From Clostridia bacterium (GTDB taxonomy: Bacteria > Bacillota > Clostridia > Oscillospirales > CAG-272): 64,000 nt of DNA. Positions within the stretch are counted from its first letter, which is position 1. Each line of letters starts with the position of its first letter. The position numbers and the translations under genes were made by a program. The notes beneath the pieces were generated by a model that saw nothing but the letters and a program-made list of their open reading frames with translations, was not told the origin of the DNA and made no database searches. Positions 47,936 to 57,082 of this stretch are shown here, piece after piece. The stretch spans positions 1 to 64,000 of the forward strand of contig JAFVXH010000010.1 in assembly GCA_017501225.1 (NCBI GenBank), written 5' to 3'.

Positions 47936-48976
47936 ATGAGTCTGTTAGACGTCAAAAAATTTGACCGCGAGTTCTACGAATCTCGCCTCAAGGACTTTTT
48001 GCCCGATACCTTTATCGACTGCCATACGCACATCTGGCTCTCCGAACACGAGAAGTACGAGGACAACGCGCACAGATCCTGCAACTGGCCCTTTATGGTC
48101 GCAAAGGATAACTCGGTCGAGGACCTGAACGAAACCAACCGCCTGCTCTTCCCCGATAAGAAGGTCATCTCGGTTCTTTACGCTCAGCCTACTATTACCA
48201 TTGATCTGAAAGCCAACAACGATTACGTTGCGGCTTCTGCCGAAAAGTACAACTATCCCGCGCTCTATCTCTCCCATCCCTCTCAGACGGTTGAGGAGAT
48301 CGAGGCGGAGTTCGAGAAGCATCCCTGCTATAAGGGTCTGAAGGTCTATCTGCAGTTCGCACCCGCATACATCCCCAATAACGAGATCCGCATCTTCGAC
48401 TTTTTGCCTCACGAGCATCTTGCGCTTGCCAACAAGCACGGCTGGATCGTTCAGCTTCACATTGCTCGCCCGAAGCGCCTGGCGGATCCTCTCAACTACG
48501 TTCAGATCCGTCAGATCGAGGAGCAGTATCCCGATCTGCAGCTGATCGTGGCACACCTCGGAAGAGCTTATGCCGACGAGGATCTGGGAGATGCGCTGGA
48601 ATACCTCAAGCCCCTGAAGAAGACCATGTGGGATTTCACCGCAAACACCAATCAGTACGTCATGGAGCGCGTGCTGGAGCAGTACGGAACCGACCGCTTT
48701 ATCTACGGTACCGACTTCCCCATCTTCCGCATGAAGGCGCGCAGAACCGTTGAGGACGGCTTCTATATCAACGAGATCCCCGCGGGCAGCCTCGGTGACG
48801 TTTCCTCCGATCCTCACATGCGTGAGATCCACGGCGAGGAAGCGGACCGTATCACCTTCTTTATCTACGAGGAGATCGATTCCTGCCGTCGCGCGTGCGA
48901 AAAGCTCGGTCTTACCAAAGAGGACGTAAATAAGATCTTCTACAAGAACTCCGCAAAGCTCTTTGGAATCGAATAA
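47936..48976 (+). CDS. Amidohydrolase_2-family hydrolase
   Basis: 346 residues, TIM-barrel metal hydrolase or decarboxylase of the amidohydrolase_2 family (PF04909). It shows FIDCHTHIWL (metal H-x-H), GLKVYLQFAPAYIPNNE, WIVQLHIARP (metal His), LIVAHLGRAY (metal His) and FIYGTDFPIFR (metal Asp). Family members hydrolyse lactones or decarboxylate acids, so a lactone or a cyclic sugar acid derivative is a possible substrate. Last gene of the operon, 18 bases after yjbQ; followed by a terminator. Confidence 0.87.
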   Translation: MSLLDVKKFDREFYESRLKDFLPDTFIDCHTHIWLSEHEKYEDNAHRSCNWPFMVAKDNSVEDLNETNRLLFPDKKVISVLYAQPTITIDLKANNDYVAASAEKYNYPALYLSHPSQTVEEIEAEFEKHPCYKGLKVYLQFAPAYIPNNEIRIFDFLPHEHLALANKHGWIVQLHIARPKRLADPLNYVQIRQIEEQYPDLQLIVAHLGRAYADEDLGDALEYLKPLKKTMWDFTANTNQYVMERVLEQYGTDRFIYGTDFPIFRMKARRTVEDGFYINEIPAGSLGDVSSDPHMREIHGEEADRITFFIYEEIDSCRRACEKLGLTKEDVNKIFYKNSAKLFGIE

Positions 48977-48990
48977 TACTTTCTTTTGTG

Positions 48991-49028
48991 GGGGCGCTTT
49001 TGGTAAAAGCGCCCCTGCTTATTTTTTT
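48991..49028 (+). terminator. Terminator of the sugar-phosphate operon
   Basis: GGGGCGCTTTT (48991-49001) and AAAAGCGCCCC (49005-49015), then TGCTTA and T7. It matches, with changes, the last hairpin of the repeat units that follow. Confidence 0.85.
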
Positions 49029-49230
49029 GTCAGGACCTTCTTGCAAGAAGGTCCCGACACCCCCAAGAACCTTTCTTAAAAAATAGGATGAATAAAAGAG
49101 AAGCTGCTGTACTCTATCCTTGCTAAAGCAAAGAACGGGGCACGGCAGCTTCAAATTTGATTTGACAAACCCTTTCCCAAAAGGTTTTGCGGGGGTGTGG
49201 GGGTGCTTTTACAAAAAGCACCCCTGCTTA
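49029..49230 (+). repeat. Palindromic intergenic repeat, unit 1
   Basis: About 200 bases. The order is a perfect 22-base palindrome GGACCTTCTTGCAAGAAGGTCC in two halves (from 49033), an outer arm CGACACCCCCAAGAACCTTT, an inner hairpin AAGCTGCTGT...GGCAGCTT (49111-49152), the return arm CCAAAAGGTTTTGCGGGGGTGT complementary to the outer arm, and a last hairpin GGGTGCTTTT/AAAAAGCACCC. Unit 2 follows after 210 bases with few changes. No protein is supported. Confidence 0.9.
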
Positions 49231-49238
49231 TTTTTTTT

Positions 49239-49440
49239 GTCAGGACCTTCTTGCAAGAAGGTCCCGACACCCCCAAGAACCTTTCTTAAAAAATAGGATG
49301 AATAAAAGATAAGCTGCTGTGCTCTATCCTTGCCAAAGCAAAGAACGGGGCACAGCAGCTTCAAATTTGATTTAACAAACCCTTTCCCAAAAGGTTTTGC
49401 GGGGGTGTGGGGGTGCTTTTACAAAAAGCACCCCTGCTTA
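49239..49440 (+). repeat. Palindromic intergenic repeat, unit 2
   Basis: Tandem copy of unit 1 at a 210-base period with about eight substitutions. Several occur in pairs that preserve the stems (for example GTACTC/GGGGCACGGC versus GTGCTC/GGGGCACAGC). Its last hairpin lies just below the 32-residue peptide gene and can end that transcript on the minus strand. Confidence 0.9.
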
Positions 49441-49536
49441 TCTTCCGAAGAAACGGCGCAAGATCAGGATAGCGGTCAGAAGAAGTGCTACGCCGCCGAG
49501 GGCAGCGAACAGAATGACGGGAGAGAGCGCAGGCAT
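49438..49536 (-). CDS. 32-residue single-helix membrane peptide
   Basis: MPALSPVILFAALGGVALL, then LTAILILRRFFGR. One membrane helix (about 5-26) and a basic RR-FFGR end. A strong AAAGGAG lies 9 bases ahead of the ATG, and a perfect promoter lies about 50 bases upstream, so it is a stand-alone gene and not the tail of pepD. Such peptides act as membrane regulators or toxins, or support complexes; which applies here cannot be told. Confidence 0.72.
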   Translation of the reverse strand: MPALSPVILFAALGGVALLLTAILILRRFFGR

Positions 49537-49589
49537 GATCCAAATCTCCTTTCTTCGTGATTTTTCCGGTACAGTCAAATACTACCTTA

Positions 49590-49618
49590 ATTATACAAAG
49601 TCGAAAATGGAATGTCAA
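49590..49618 (-). promoter_or_regulatory. Promoter for the 32-residue peptide
   Basis: TTGACA (49613-49618) and TATAAT (49590-49595), 17-base spacer, both perfect, in the gap between pepD and the peptide gene. Confidence 0.85.
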
Positions 49619-49624
49619 GTATTT

Positions 49625-51064
49625 TTACGAAATCTCGACCAGGCGAGCGACCGTTTTCCAGAACTGCTCGGTGGCGTCCAGATCAAGCGCCTCATCGGGA
49701 GAGTGGATGTCAAACATGGTAGGGCCTACCGAGATCATATCCATATCCGGCACCTTGGAGCGAATGATACCGCACTCCAGCCCTGCGTGGATGACGTTGA
49801 TGACAGCATCCTTGCCCATAACGTCGCGGTATGCCGCAAGATAGGAATCGCGCAGTGCGGAGGTCTTGGCATAATCCCAGCCGGGATAGCGGCTGTAATG
49901 CTTGGTCACACAGCCCGTCACGCGAGCGAGCGCGTCCAGCTCCTGCGTCGAAGCGTCCAGGCGGCTCTCAATGGACGAGCGTGCGGAAAAGACGAAGCAG
50001 ATCTGATTTTCCTTTGTAGTGATGACACCAAGATTGCGGGAATACTCCACAAGCCCGTTTACGTCACGGCTCATCTCCAGGACACCGTTGGCGGCACACG
50101 CGATCACCGCGATCGCATTGGCGCTATCCTCCTTTGTCAGCATAGAGGACGGCTGCTCCGTTTGCTCTGCCGTCAGGAAAAATCCCGCATCGTCCGAGCC
50201 AAGCTCCCTTTTGATCTGCTCTCCGAGCGTGTTTGCAAGCGTGATTGCCGCATGTGCATCCTTTACGGCGATCACAGCCTCGCATTCACGCGGAATGGCG
50301 TTGTCCTTCGAGCCTCCCCGAAGCGAGATCAGGCGCGCGTCATGCGCGGATACAAGAGATGCGAGAATTCTTCCCATCAGCTTGTTGGCGTTGGCTCTGC
50401 CGCTGTTGATGTTCTCGCCCGAATGTCCACCCATCAATCCTCCGATGCGCAAGCAAATCGCAGAGCCGCAGAAGGGCTCGGTCTGCGCGTCCAGGATCAG
50501 ATCCGAGCGGATACCGCCCGCACAGCCCGCGGTCACAACACCCAGCTCCTCGCTGTCAAGGTTGACCATGCGGCGCGCGGTCAGGTGCGAATAATCAAAG
50601 CCCATAGCACCGTTGAGTCCTACCTCCTCGGCGGTGGTAAACAGACACTCAACCGTCGGATGCGAGGGGAGCTCTCCGTCAAGGATCGCCAGCATCATCG
50701 CAACGGCAATGCCGTTGTCAGCACCCAAAGTCGTGCCCTTGGCGCGCAAAAGCTTTCCGTCCAGATACAGCTTCAATCCGTCCTTGGAAAAATCGTGCAC
50801 CGTGTCCGCGTTCTTCTCGCAAACCATATCGGTGTGCCCCTGGAACAGAAGCGCAGGCTTTCCCTCCTGCCCCTTGGTTGCGGGGCGGCGGATCATCACG
50901 TTGTTGATCTTGTCCCTGACGTAAAACAAACCGCGTGCCTTGGCAAAGTCCACCAGATAATCCGCGATCCTCTCCTCGCAGAAGGATGCGCGCGGAATGG
51001 CACTGATCTCCTCAAAAAAGCGGAACACCGAAGACGGGCTTCTGCCGCCTATCACGTATTGCAT
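49625..51064 (-). CDS. pepD: Aminoacyl-histidine dipeptidase (PepD)
   Basis: 479 residues, M20 metallopeptidase of the PepD type that cuts Xaa-His and other dipeptides in the cytoplasm. Seen are LFQGHTDMVCEK (metal His and Asp), GADNGIAVAMMLAI, TTAEEVGLNGAM (catalytic and metal Glu), NLDSEELG (metal Asp), GLMGGHSGENINSGRANA and, at the end, HAGLECGIIRSKVPDMDMISVGP (last metal His). Normal length. It reads away from the peptide's promoter region and ends next to it. Confidence 0.95.
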   Translation of the reverse strand: MQYVIGGRSPSSVFRFFEEISAIPRASFCEERIADYLVDFAKARGLFYVRDKINNVMIRRPATKGQEGKPALLFQGHTDMVCEKNADTVHDFSKDGLKLYLDGKLLRAKGTTLGADNGIAVAMMLAILDGELPSHPTVECLFTTAEEVGLNGAMGFDYSHLTARRMVNLDSEELGVVTAGCAGGIRSDLILDAQTEPFCGSAICLRIGGLMGGHSGENINSGRANANKLMGRILASLVSAHDARLISLRGGSKDNAIPRECEAVIAVKDAHAAITLANTLGEQIKRELGSDDAGFFLTAEQTEQPSSMLTKEDSANAIAVIACAANGVLEMSRDVNGLVEYSRNLGVITTKENQICFVFSARSSIESRLDASTQELDALARVTGCVTKHYSRYPGWDYAKTSALRDSYLAAYRDVMGKDAVINVIHAGLECGIIRSKVPDMDMISVGPTMFDIHSPDEALDLDATEQFWKTVARLVEIS

Positions 51065-51099
51065 ATCAAATCCTCCCGTTTTACCCGTAGGCAGAATAG

Positions 51100-51126
51100 A
51101 ACGGTATCGCCGTAAGCGATACCGTT
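51100..51126. terminator. Hairpin between mreB-like gene and pepD
   Basis: AACGGTATCGC and GCGATACCGTT with a 5-base loop. The T run is better on the plus side; on the minus strand it is followed by CTATTCT, so termination of the MreB-like gene is moderate. Confidence 0.6.
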
Positions 51127-51135
51127 TTATGTAGA

Positions 51136-52275
51136 TTATAGTCTTTCCTTTCTCGCCTTGGAAAGGTTGATCGATCCCTCTTGCAGCATATCCAGATGAT
51201 CCAGGAATTTTCCCGTACCGATGGCAACGCAGGAAACGGCATCCTTTGCCACTCGGGTCTGAATTCCCGTCACCTTGGTCACAAGCTGGTCAAAGCCGTA
51301 AAGAAGGCTTCCGCCTCCCGTCATGACGATCCCGTTGCGCAAAATATCTCCCAACAGCTCGGGAGGGGTGCGCTCGATGACAAGACAGATGGCGTCCAGA
51401 ATTGCCGTAATCGGCTCGGCAAGTGCCTCGATCATTTCCTTGGAGCTGATGGTGATGACCTTGGGAAGCCCCTGCGTCATGCAGCGTCCCTTGACCTGCA
51501 CGCTTTGCTCCTCCGGATGATCGTATACTGCGCCGATGCGTTTTTTGATACCCTCGGCAGTTCTCTCACCGATCAGAACGTTGTACTTGCGGCGTACGTA
51601 CCGCATGATCGCCTCGTCAAAGCGGTCACCTGCGATCTTGATGGATTCCGAAACGACCACGCCGCCAAGAGAAAGGACCGCGATATCGGTCGTACCGCCT
51701 CCGATGTCGACCACCATGTTTCCGTTGGGCGCGTAGATATCCAGCCCCGCGCCGATGGCAGCCGCCATGGGCTCCTCGATCAGATAGGTCTTTTGTGCCC
51801 CCGCTTCTCTCGCGGCATCCACCACCGCGCGCTCCTCAACCTCGGTAATACCGGAGGGGATGCAGATGGTGACACGCGGCGGAAAGAACATTCTTCCGCA
51901 CGCCTTTTCAATAAAATACTGGATCATTTTAAGCGTGACCTCGTATTGGCTGATCACGCCGTCACGCAAGGGGCGAACTGCCACGATGTTTCCGGGCGTT
52001 CTTCCAAGCATCTGTTGGGCGCGCTTTCCTACGCTCAGGATGCGGTCGGTATCGGTGTCGATGGCAACCACGGAGGGCTCCTCCAGCACGATTCCCTTCC
52101 CCTGCACATAAACCAGAACCGTCGCGGTTCCAAGGTCAATGCCGATGTTGCGACTCAGGCGAAAATTGCTGACTCGGTTCAAAAAGCCGCCACCTTTTTT
52201 CCCGGAGCGGTCACGCACCGCATCCCGACGGGGTGTCGACGGTTGCCGTTTGATCGGATATTCTTCCCGTGCCAT
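51136..52275 (-). CDS. MreB/Mbl-type rod-shape actin with N-terminal extension
   Basis: 379 residues; the MreB fold runs from about residue 38. It has the ATP-binding phosphate loops NIGIDLGTATVLVY and VVDIGGGTTDIAVLS, the adenosine motif IVMTGGGSLLYGFD, and the MreB segment RPLRDGVISQYEVT. MreB filaments guide lateral cell-wall synthesis. The first 38 residues are an unusual, very basic, low-complexity stretch (REEYPIKRQPSTPRRDAV, then DRSGKKGGG). AAGGGAAG precedes the ATG. No mreC/mreD are adjacent, so this may be the Mbl-like member of the family. Confidence 0.92.
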   Translation of the reverse strand: MAREEYPIKRQPSTPRRDAVRDRSGKKGGGFLNRVSNFRLSRNIGIDLGTATVLVYVQGKGIVLEEPSVVAIDTDTDRILSVGKRAQQMLGRTPGNIVAVRPLRDGVISQYEVTLKMIQYFIEKACGRMFFPPRVTICIPSGITEVEERAVVDAAREAGAQKTYLIEEPMAAAIGAGLDIYAPNGNMVVDIGGGTTDIAVLSLGGVVVSESIKIAGDRFDEAIMRYVRRKYNVLIGERTAEGIKKRIGAVYDHPEEQSVQVKGRCMTQGLPKVITISSKEMIEALAEPITAILDAICLVIERTPPELLGDILRNGIVMTGGGSLLYGFDQLVTKVTGIQTRVAKDAVSCVAIGTGKFLDHLDMLQEGSINLSKARKERL

Positions 52276-52335
52276 ACTTCTTCCCTTGGCACGCCGCCGC
52301 GGCGAGCGCGCTCCTTTCCTCTGATCTTCATCTTC

Positions 52336-52364
52336 ATTATAAACGATATTCTGTGGAAAATCAA
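52336..52364 (-). promoter_or_regulatory. Promoter for the MreB-like gene
   Basis: TTGATT (52359-52364) and TATAAT (52336-52341), 17-base spacer. Confidence 0.75.
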
Positions 52365-52400
52365 TCTTTTTTTCAAAAAAGATGTCGCATGCCCTGCTTT

Positions 52401-53171
52401 TTATCTCAAAAGAGCCGTTTTTTCCTGAGCGTCCGAGCGGTTGTAATCATCCGACGCGACGCAAACGCAGAGGACCTTCTTCGCTCCCGCGCGGCGCAGC
52501 ACGCGCGTACACGCCGCCATGGTGGCTCCCGTCGTGACGATATCATCTACCAGAAGGACGGTTTTCCCTTTGATTTCCATTCCCTTTTTGCAAACGTACG
52601 CGGTATTTGCAGCTCTTATGCGTTCCTTGACCGAAAGGAATTTTTGCGCAGGTGTAAAGGGGCGGTTTTTGCGGTGAAGCAGACTCGTATAAGGCAGGGA
52701 CAGCTCACGCGCCAGCGCTCTTGCGAGCAGCTTTGCCTGATCATTCCCGTACTCCAAATATGCCGCACGCCTCCTTGGCACGTGGCAAACGATCACGGAA
52801 TCGGCATCGGGAGCTTCCTCCTCCATCATCCGTTTTACTTCCTCCGAAAGAGCTTTTGCACAAAACTCGAACAGCCGCGGCGTGCGAGAGCGCTTGATCG
52901 CAAAGATCAACCGATTTTGTACCGGCATCTGCATGCCGTGACGGTAATATACGCGCTTACAAAATGCCGAGCACCTCGCGCGTTCCATCGCGCTTGTCAC
53001 GCAACGGCATTCCTTGACCGGCTTGCCGCAATGCTCGCAGGCCTCCAGCGCTTCGCTTTCCCACAGCTTTTGACAGTCGGCACAAAAGGCACCCTTGTCA
53101 ATTTGGTGCCAATCCAGGAGCCTTCGGCATCCGACGCACTTGGGCGGGAACAGCAATTCTCCGATCTTCAC
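52401..53171 (-). CDS. comF: ComF-family amidophosphoribosyltransferase-like protein
   Basis: 256 residues. A four-Cys zinc-ribbon start (PPKCVGCRRLL, FCADCQKLW, CEHCGKPVKECRC) is followed by a phosphoribosyltransferase fold with the PRPP loop VLLVDDIVTTGATMAAC. In naturally competent Firmicutes, ComFC assists DNA uptake and binds single-stranded DNA; in others its role is less clear. It overlaps recD2 by 4 bases, suggesting joint DNA-processing work. Confidence 0.9.
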   Translation of the reverse strand: MKIGELLFPPKCVGCRRLLDWHQIDKGAFCADCQKLWESEALEACEHCGKPVKECRCVTSAMERARCSAFCKRVYYRHGMQMPVQNRLIFAIKRSRTPRLFEFCAKALSEEVKRMMEEEAPDADSVIVCHVPRRRAAYLEYGNDQAKLLARALARELSLPYTSLLHRKNRPFTPAQKFLSVKERIRAANTAYVCKKGMEIKGKTVLLVDDIVTTGATMAACTRVLRRAGAKKVLCVCVASDDYNRSDAQEKTALLR

Positions 53172-55390
53172 GATTGCTCCTTGCGAACCAGATATCGCAG
53201 TCCCGTGTAGCGCATCGCGGGACGGTTGTTTTCCACCATCGCGCCAAGCACCTCCTGTCTGCCAACTAAAATCACCATGCTTTGCGCACGCGTGACGGCA
53301 GTATAGAGCAGATTGCGTGAGAGAAGCATCGGCGGCGTGTTGCCAAGCGGTAAAATAACGATGGGATATTCGCTTCCCTGACTCTTATGCACCGTCACGG
53401 CATACGCCATTTCCAGATCCTCCAACAGATCAAAATGATACATTACACGGCGATCCTCAAACAGGATCTCAAGACATTGCTCGCGCAGATCCACGCGCTC
53501 GATCACGCCGATATCTCCGTTGAAGATCCCGACGCCCGCGCTTCCGTCCTCTTTCTCCCATTCGATATCGTAATTGTTCCGCACCTGCATGACGCGATCG
53601 CCCTCGCGGAAGACCAGGTCGCGGTGTCTGTATTCCCTCTTTTCAGCCTCCGGCGGATTGAGTGCCGCCTGCAAAAGCTGATTGAGATGCTCCGTACCCA
53701 CCTCGCCCTTGCGGGAGGGAGAGATCACCTGCGTGCCGTTTCTTGCAAGATCCCCGTACGTGCGGGGCAGACGGTTCCGATACAGATCCGCCACGGTTGC
53801 GCAGATCTCGGAGTCACTTCCCCGTGCGAGGTAGAAAAAGTCGTTGTCCTTGACGTCAAGGCGAGGCATCTGCCCCTGGTTGATCCGATGCGCGTTGGTA
53901 ACGATCAGGCTCTTTCTCGCCTGACGGAAGATCTCGTCCAAGCGAACCGTCGCAAAGCATTCACTGTTGATCAAATCCCGCAGCACGTCCCCCGCACCTA
54001 CGGAGGGAAGCTGATCGGCGTCGCCGATCAGGATCACGTGAGAGCCCGGCTTGATCGCACGCAGGAGCGCGCACGCAAGGCGGGTATCCACCATCGAAGC
54101 CTCGTCCACGATCACGACGTGCTCGTCAAGCAGATTGTTCTCATCGCGCATAAAGCGTGCCTTTGCCCCCTCGCCGCTATATTCGAGCAAACGGTGAACG
54201 GTCTTTGCCTCGCAGGCGGTAGACTCGGACAGGCGCTTCGCCGCGCGTCCCGTGGGCGCGCAGAGCGCGACCTTGAATTCCATGCTGGAGAAGATCCCGA
54301 GCAGTGCGCGCACGACCGTGGTCTTACCCGTACCGGGTCCTCCCGTGAGCAGCAGCACACCGTGCTCCAGCGCGTCAAAGATCGCCTGACGCTGAAGCGC
54401 CGCATATTGAATACCGCTGGCACGCTCCTCCTTTTGCAGGAAGGAGGAAATATTGCCCACGTCCATGCCGGGGCAGGTCTTTTGCAGAAGCGTCAGCTTG
54501 CGCGCGATAAAGCGCTCGTCCTCATAGATGGAGCGCTCGTAAAGATAGTCCTTGCCCTCGTTTTTCCAAAGCACGAGCCTTTCCTCATCTAAAAGTCGGA
54601 CGATGGCGCGCTCGACCGCGTCCTTGTCCACCGAGAGCATCTGCGCTCCCCCCGCCACGACCTTGTCAAAGGGGAGGCAGGTGTGTCCGTTTTGCGACGC
54701 GTTGGAGGAAAGCAGGTAGAGAATGCCGCTGCAAATACGCTCCTCATGGTCAAGGGAAAGTCCTAAATTCATTGCCAGACGGTCGGCACGCTCAAAGCCG
54801 ATGCCGTCGATCTCATCGCACAGACGGTACGGGTTTTGCTTGGCAATATCCACAGCTCCCCCGCCCCATCTTTGATAGATCTTGACCGTCATGGTAGGTC
54901 CGAAGATCTCGCGGAAAAAGAGCATGGAGGCACGGATGCCCGCCTTGCTGGCAAAATCCTCTCCGATCGCGAGCGCCTTTTTGCGGGTGATACCCGGGAT
55001 CTCGGCAAGCCATTCGGGATGCTTTTCGATCACCTCAAAGCTCTCCTCCCCGAACTCGTCCACGATCCGCTTGGCGGTCTTGGGACCGACACCCTTGATC
55101 GCTCCCGACGCAAGATAGCGCAAAATGGAGGACACGTCCGCGGGAAGCTGCTTTTCGAATTGCTCCACGCGGAACTGTCTTCCATACTTGGGATTGTGCA
55201 CCCAAACGCCGTAGACGGTAATCAGATCCCCCTCGCCGATATACGGGAGTGTTCCCGTAATGGTGATCAGCTCGTCGCCGTCATCGGTTCCCATGTCACA
55301 GATGGCATACCCGTTGTCCTCGTTGGCATATATAACGTGCTCGATGCTTCCGCTGATCCTGATCAGCGTTTCACTTTTTTCGCTTGCCAC
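53168..55390 (-). CDS. recD2: RecD2-type ATP-dependent DNA helicase, GTG start
   Basis: 740 residues. An OB-like start (about 15-85), a helix-hairpin-helix region (GAIKGVGPKTAKRIVDEFG and AEIPGITRKKALAIG) and SF1B helicase motifs follow: Walker A GGPGTGKTTVVRA (about 365), VIVDEASMVDT, LIGDADQLPSVGAGDVL, and the motif VI region AVTVHKSQGSEYPIVILPL with LLYTAVTRAQ. RecD2 unwinds 5'-3' and takes part in mismatch or replication repair in bacteria without RecBCD. I start at GTG 55390, eight bases after AAAGGAAG; the frame stays open upstream only by chance. Co-transcribed with comF. Confidence 0.93.
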   Translation of the reverse strand: MASEKSETLIRISGSIEHVIYANEDNGYAICDMGTDDGDELITITGTLPYIGEGDLITVYGVWVHNPKYGRQFRVEQFEKQLPADVSSILRYLASGAIKGVGPKTAKRIVDEFGEESFEVIEKHPEWLAEIPGITRKKALAIGEDFASKAGIRASMLFFREIFGPTMTVKIYQRWGGGAVDIAKQNPYRLCDEIDGIGFERADRLAMNLGLSLDHEERICSGILYLLSSNASQNGHTCLPFDKVVAGGAQMLSVDKDAVERAIVRLLDEERLVLWKNEGKDYLYERSIYEDERFIARKLTLLQKTCPGMDVGNISSFLQKEERASGIQYAALQRQAIFDALEHGVLLLTGGPGTGKTTVVRALLGIFSSMEFKVALCAPTGRAAKRLSESTACEAKTVHRLLEYSGEGAKARFMRDENNLLDEHVVIVDEASMVDTRLACALLRAIKPGSHVILIGDADQLPSVGAGDVLRDLINSECFATVRLDEIFRQARKSLIVTNAHRINQGQMPRLDVKDNDFFYLARGSDSEICATVADLYRNRLPRTYGDLARNGTQVISPSRKGEVGTEHLNQLLQAALNPPEAEKREYRHRDLVFREGDRVMQVRNNYDIEWEKEDGSAGVGIFNGDIGVIERVDLREQCLEILFEDRRVMYHFDLLEDLEMAYAVTVHKSQGSEYPIVILPLGNTPPMLLSRNLLYTAVTRAQSMVILVGRQEVLGAMVENNRPAMRYTGLRYLVRKEQS

Positions 55391-55431
55391 TATGACACTT
55401 CCTTTCTTTTTTGTTTTCGTGTTGTTTCCAT

Positions 55432-55749
55432 TCAAATGCGATCGACCAAGAAGCAATCCGCGCCGTAAAGATCCAGAAGACTTTGCACGCCCTCCGGAAT
55501 TTCTTCTCCGTCTGCGGTCAGCTCCTGCGCAAGCAGCACGACCACGGGGCTTGACGGACGGTGGCAAGCGCAAAAGGTTGCCTCCTGCAAAAGCGCATCC
55601 AGGGACTGCAGCGCCTCGGCGGAGTCGATCAGAACCGCGACGGCGATCTGATCGGATGAAAACGCGCGCACAATGGCGCAAAGAATGCTGTAAAAGCCGT
55701 AAACGGCACACAAAATCGCAAAGCCCTCAAGGCATACCCGAAAGAACAA
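55432..55749 (-). CDS. Small membrane-anchored protein, probable TTG start
   Basis: About 105 residues: one hydrophobic helix (FRVCLEGFAILCAVYGFYSILCA in shorter pieces, about 3-25) and a soluble alpha/beta part (QIAVAVLIDSAEALQSLDAL, SPVVVLLAQELTADGEEI). I start at TTG 55749 because GGGGAGGGGG lies 4 bases upstream; the ATG at 55782 has no site. It lies between metK and recD2, same strand. Family unknown. Confidence 0.5.
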   Translation of the reverse strand: MFFRVCLEGFAILCAVYGFYSILCAIVRAFSSDQIAVAVLIDSAEALQSLDALLQEATFCACHRPSSPVVVLLAQELTADGEEIPEGVQSLLDLYGADCFLVDRI

Positions 55750-55836
55750 GAAACCCCCTCCCCTCAATGGTATGCTATGCAAAGGAGTGGGAGGGAGTTC
55801 CCGTCGGCGCGAATGCTTGCCGTCGGTATTGTTTGA

Positions 55837-57027
55837 TTACGAAAGAAGCGACGCAAGCGTGGGAGCCAGATCGCAGTTCTCCCAAGGCGCGTCCACGTCC
55901 TCACGTCCGAAATGTCCGTAGGCAGCCAGAGGGCTGTAGATGGGACGGCGCAGATCAAAGCGCTTGATGATTGCCGCAGGGCGCAGATCGACCAGAGAAA
56001 GCACCGCCTCCTCGATCTTGGACTGCTCAATTTTGGCCGTTCCAAAGGTATCGATCAGAACCGACACGGGCTTTGCAACACCGATGGCATACGCCAGCTG
56101 AACCTCGCACTTGTCGGCAAGCCCCGCCTTGACGATGTTCTTTGCCACGTATCTTGCGGCATAGCAGGCACTGCGGTCCACCTTGGTCGGATCCTTGCCC
56201 GAAAATGCTCCGCCGCCGTGGCGTGCGTATCCTCCGTAGGTGTCGACGATGATCTTTCTGCCGGTAAGACCGGTATCTCCGGCGGGTCCGCCTACGACGA
56301 AGCGTCCCGTGGGATTGATGTAAATCTTGGTGTTCTCGTCCATCATGTCTGCGGGAACGATGGGCGTGATGACCTCGCGGATCAGATCCGCGCGAATCTG
56401 CTCAAGCGTGACGTCTGCCGCGTGCTGGGAGGAAATGACGACCGCGTCCACACGGACGGGGATATCGTTCTCGTCATACTCCACGGTGACCTGCGTTTTT
56501 CCGTCGGGACGCAGATAAGGAAGCGTTCCGTTCTTGCGCACCTCGGTAAGGCGTCTTGCAAGCTTGTGAGAAAGCGAGATGGGCAGAGGCATCAGCTCGG
56601 GCGTTTCGTTGCAGGCGTATCCAAACATCAGACCCTGATCTCCCGCGCCCGTATCCATTCCGTCGGTATCCACACCATTCTTTGCCTCCAGGGAGCGATC
56701 CACGCCCATGGCAATATCGGGGGACTGTGCATGCAGGGAGGTCACGACGGCACAGCTGTCACAGTCGAAGCCGTACTTTGCGCGGTCGTATCCGATCGAG
56801 CGCACGGTGCTTCTGACGATCTCCTGAATATCCACCTTTGCAGTAGTGGTCACCTCACCCATCACGCAAACAAGACCCGTGGTGCAGAAGGTTTCGCACG
56901 CGACGCGCGACATGGGATCCTGACGGAGCATCTCGTCCAAAATCGCGTCCGAGATCTTGTCGCTGATCTTATCGGGATGTCCCTCGGTGACCGATTCGCT
57001 GGTAAAAAGCTTTTTGTTTTGGTTCAT
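55837..57027 (-). CDS. metK: S-adenosylmethionine synthetase
   Basis: 396 residues, full length. Makes S-adenosylmethionine from methionine and ATP. Seen are [14 protein letters not shown] (His of the triphosphate site), [12 protein letters not shown] (signature 1), and [17 protein letters not shown] (signature 2, P-loop-like), with [12 protein letters not shown] before it. Cytoplasmic tetramer. Its leader is a SAM riboswitch, so it is switched off by its own product. AGAGGATCG precedes the ATG. Confidence 0.97.
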   Translation of the reverse strand: MNQNKKLFTSESVTEGHPDKISDKISDAILDEMLRQDPMSRVACETFCTTGLVCVMGEVTTTAKVDIQEIVRSTVRSIGYDRAKYGFDCDSCAVVTSLHAQSPDIAMGVDRSLEAKNGVDTDGMDTGAGDQGLMFGYACNETPELMPLPISLSHKLARRLTEVRKNGTLPYLRPDGKTQVTVEYDENDIPVRVDAVVISSQHAADVTLEQIRADLIREVITPIVPADMMDENTKIYINPTGRFVVGGPAGDTGLTGRKIIVDTYGGYARHGGGAFSGKDPTKVDRSACYAARYVAKNIVKAGLADKCEVQLAYAIGVAKPVSVLIDTFGTAKIEQSKIEEAVLSLVDLRPAAIIKRFDLRRPIYSPLAAYGHFGREDVDAPWENCDLAPTLASLLS

Positions 57028-57082
57028 TGTTGTAACGATCCTCTCTTTTTCCGATTAAAACATATCTATCGTTCGAAAATAG

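Noticed and set aside
49330..49560. Short frames with NPFPKGFAGV-like peptides in the repeats (also at 60135-60377)
   Set aside because: They are readings of the palindromic repeat arms; no start site and no selection on the protein. The DNA structure explains them.
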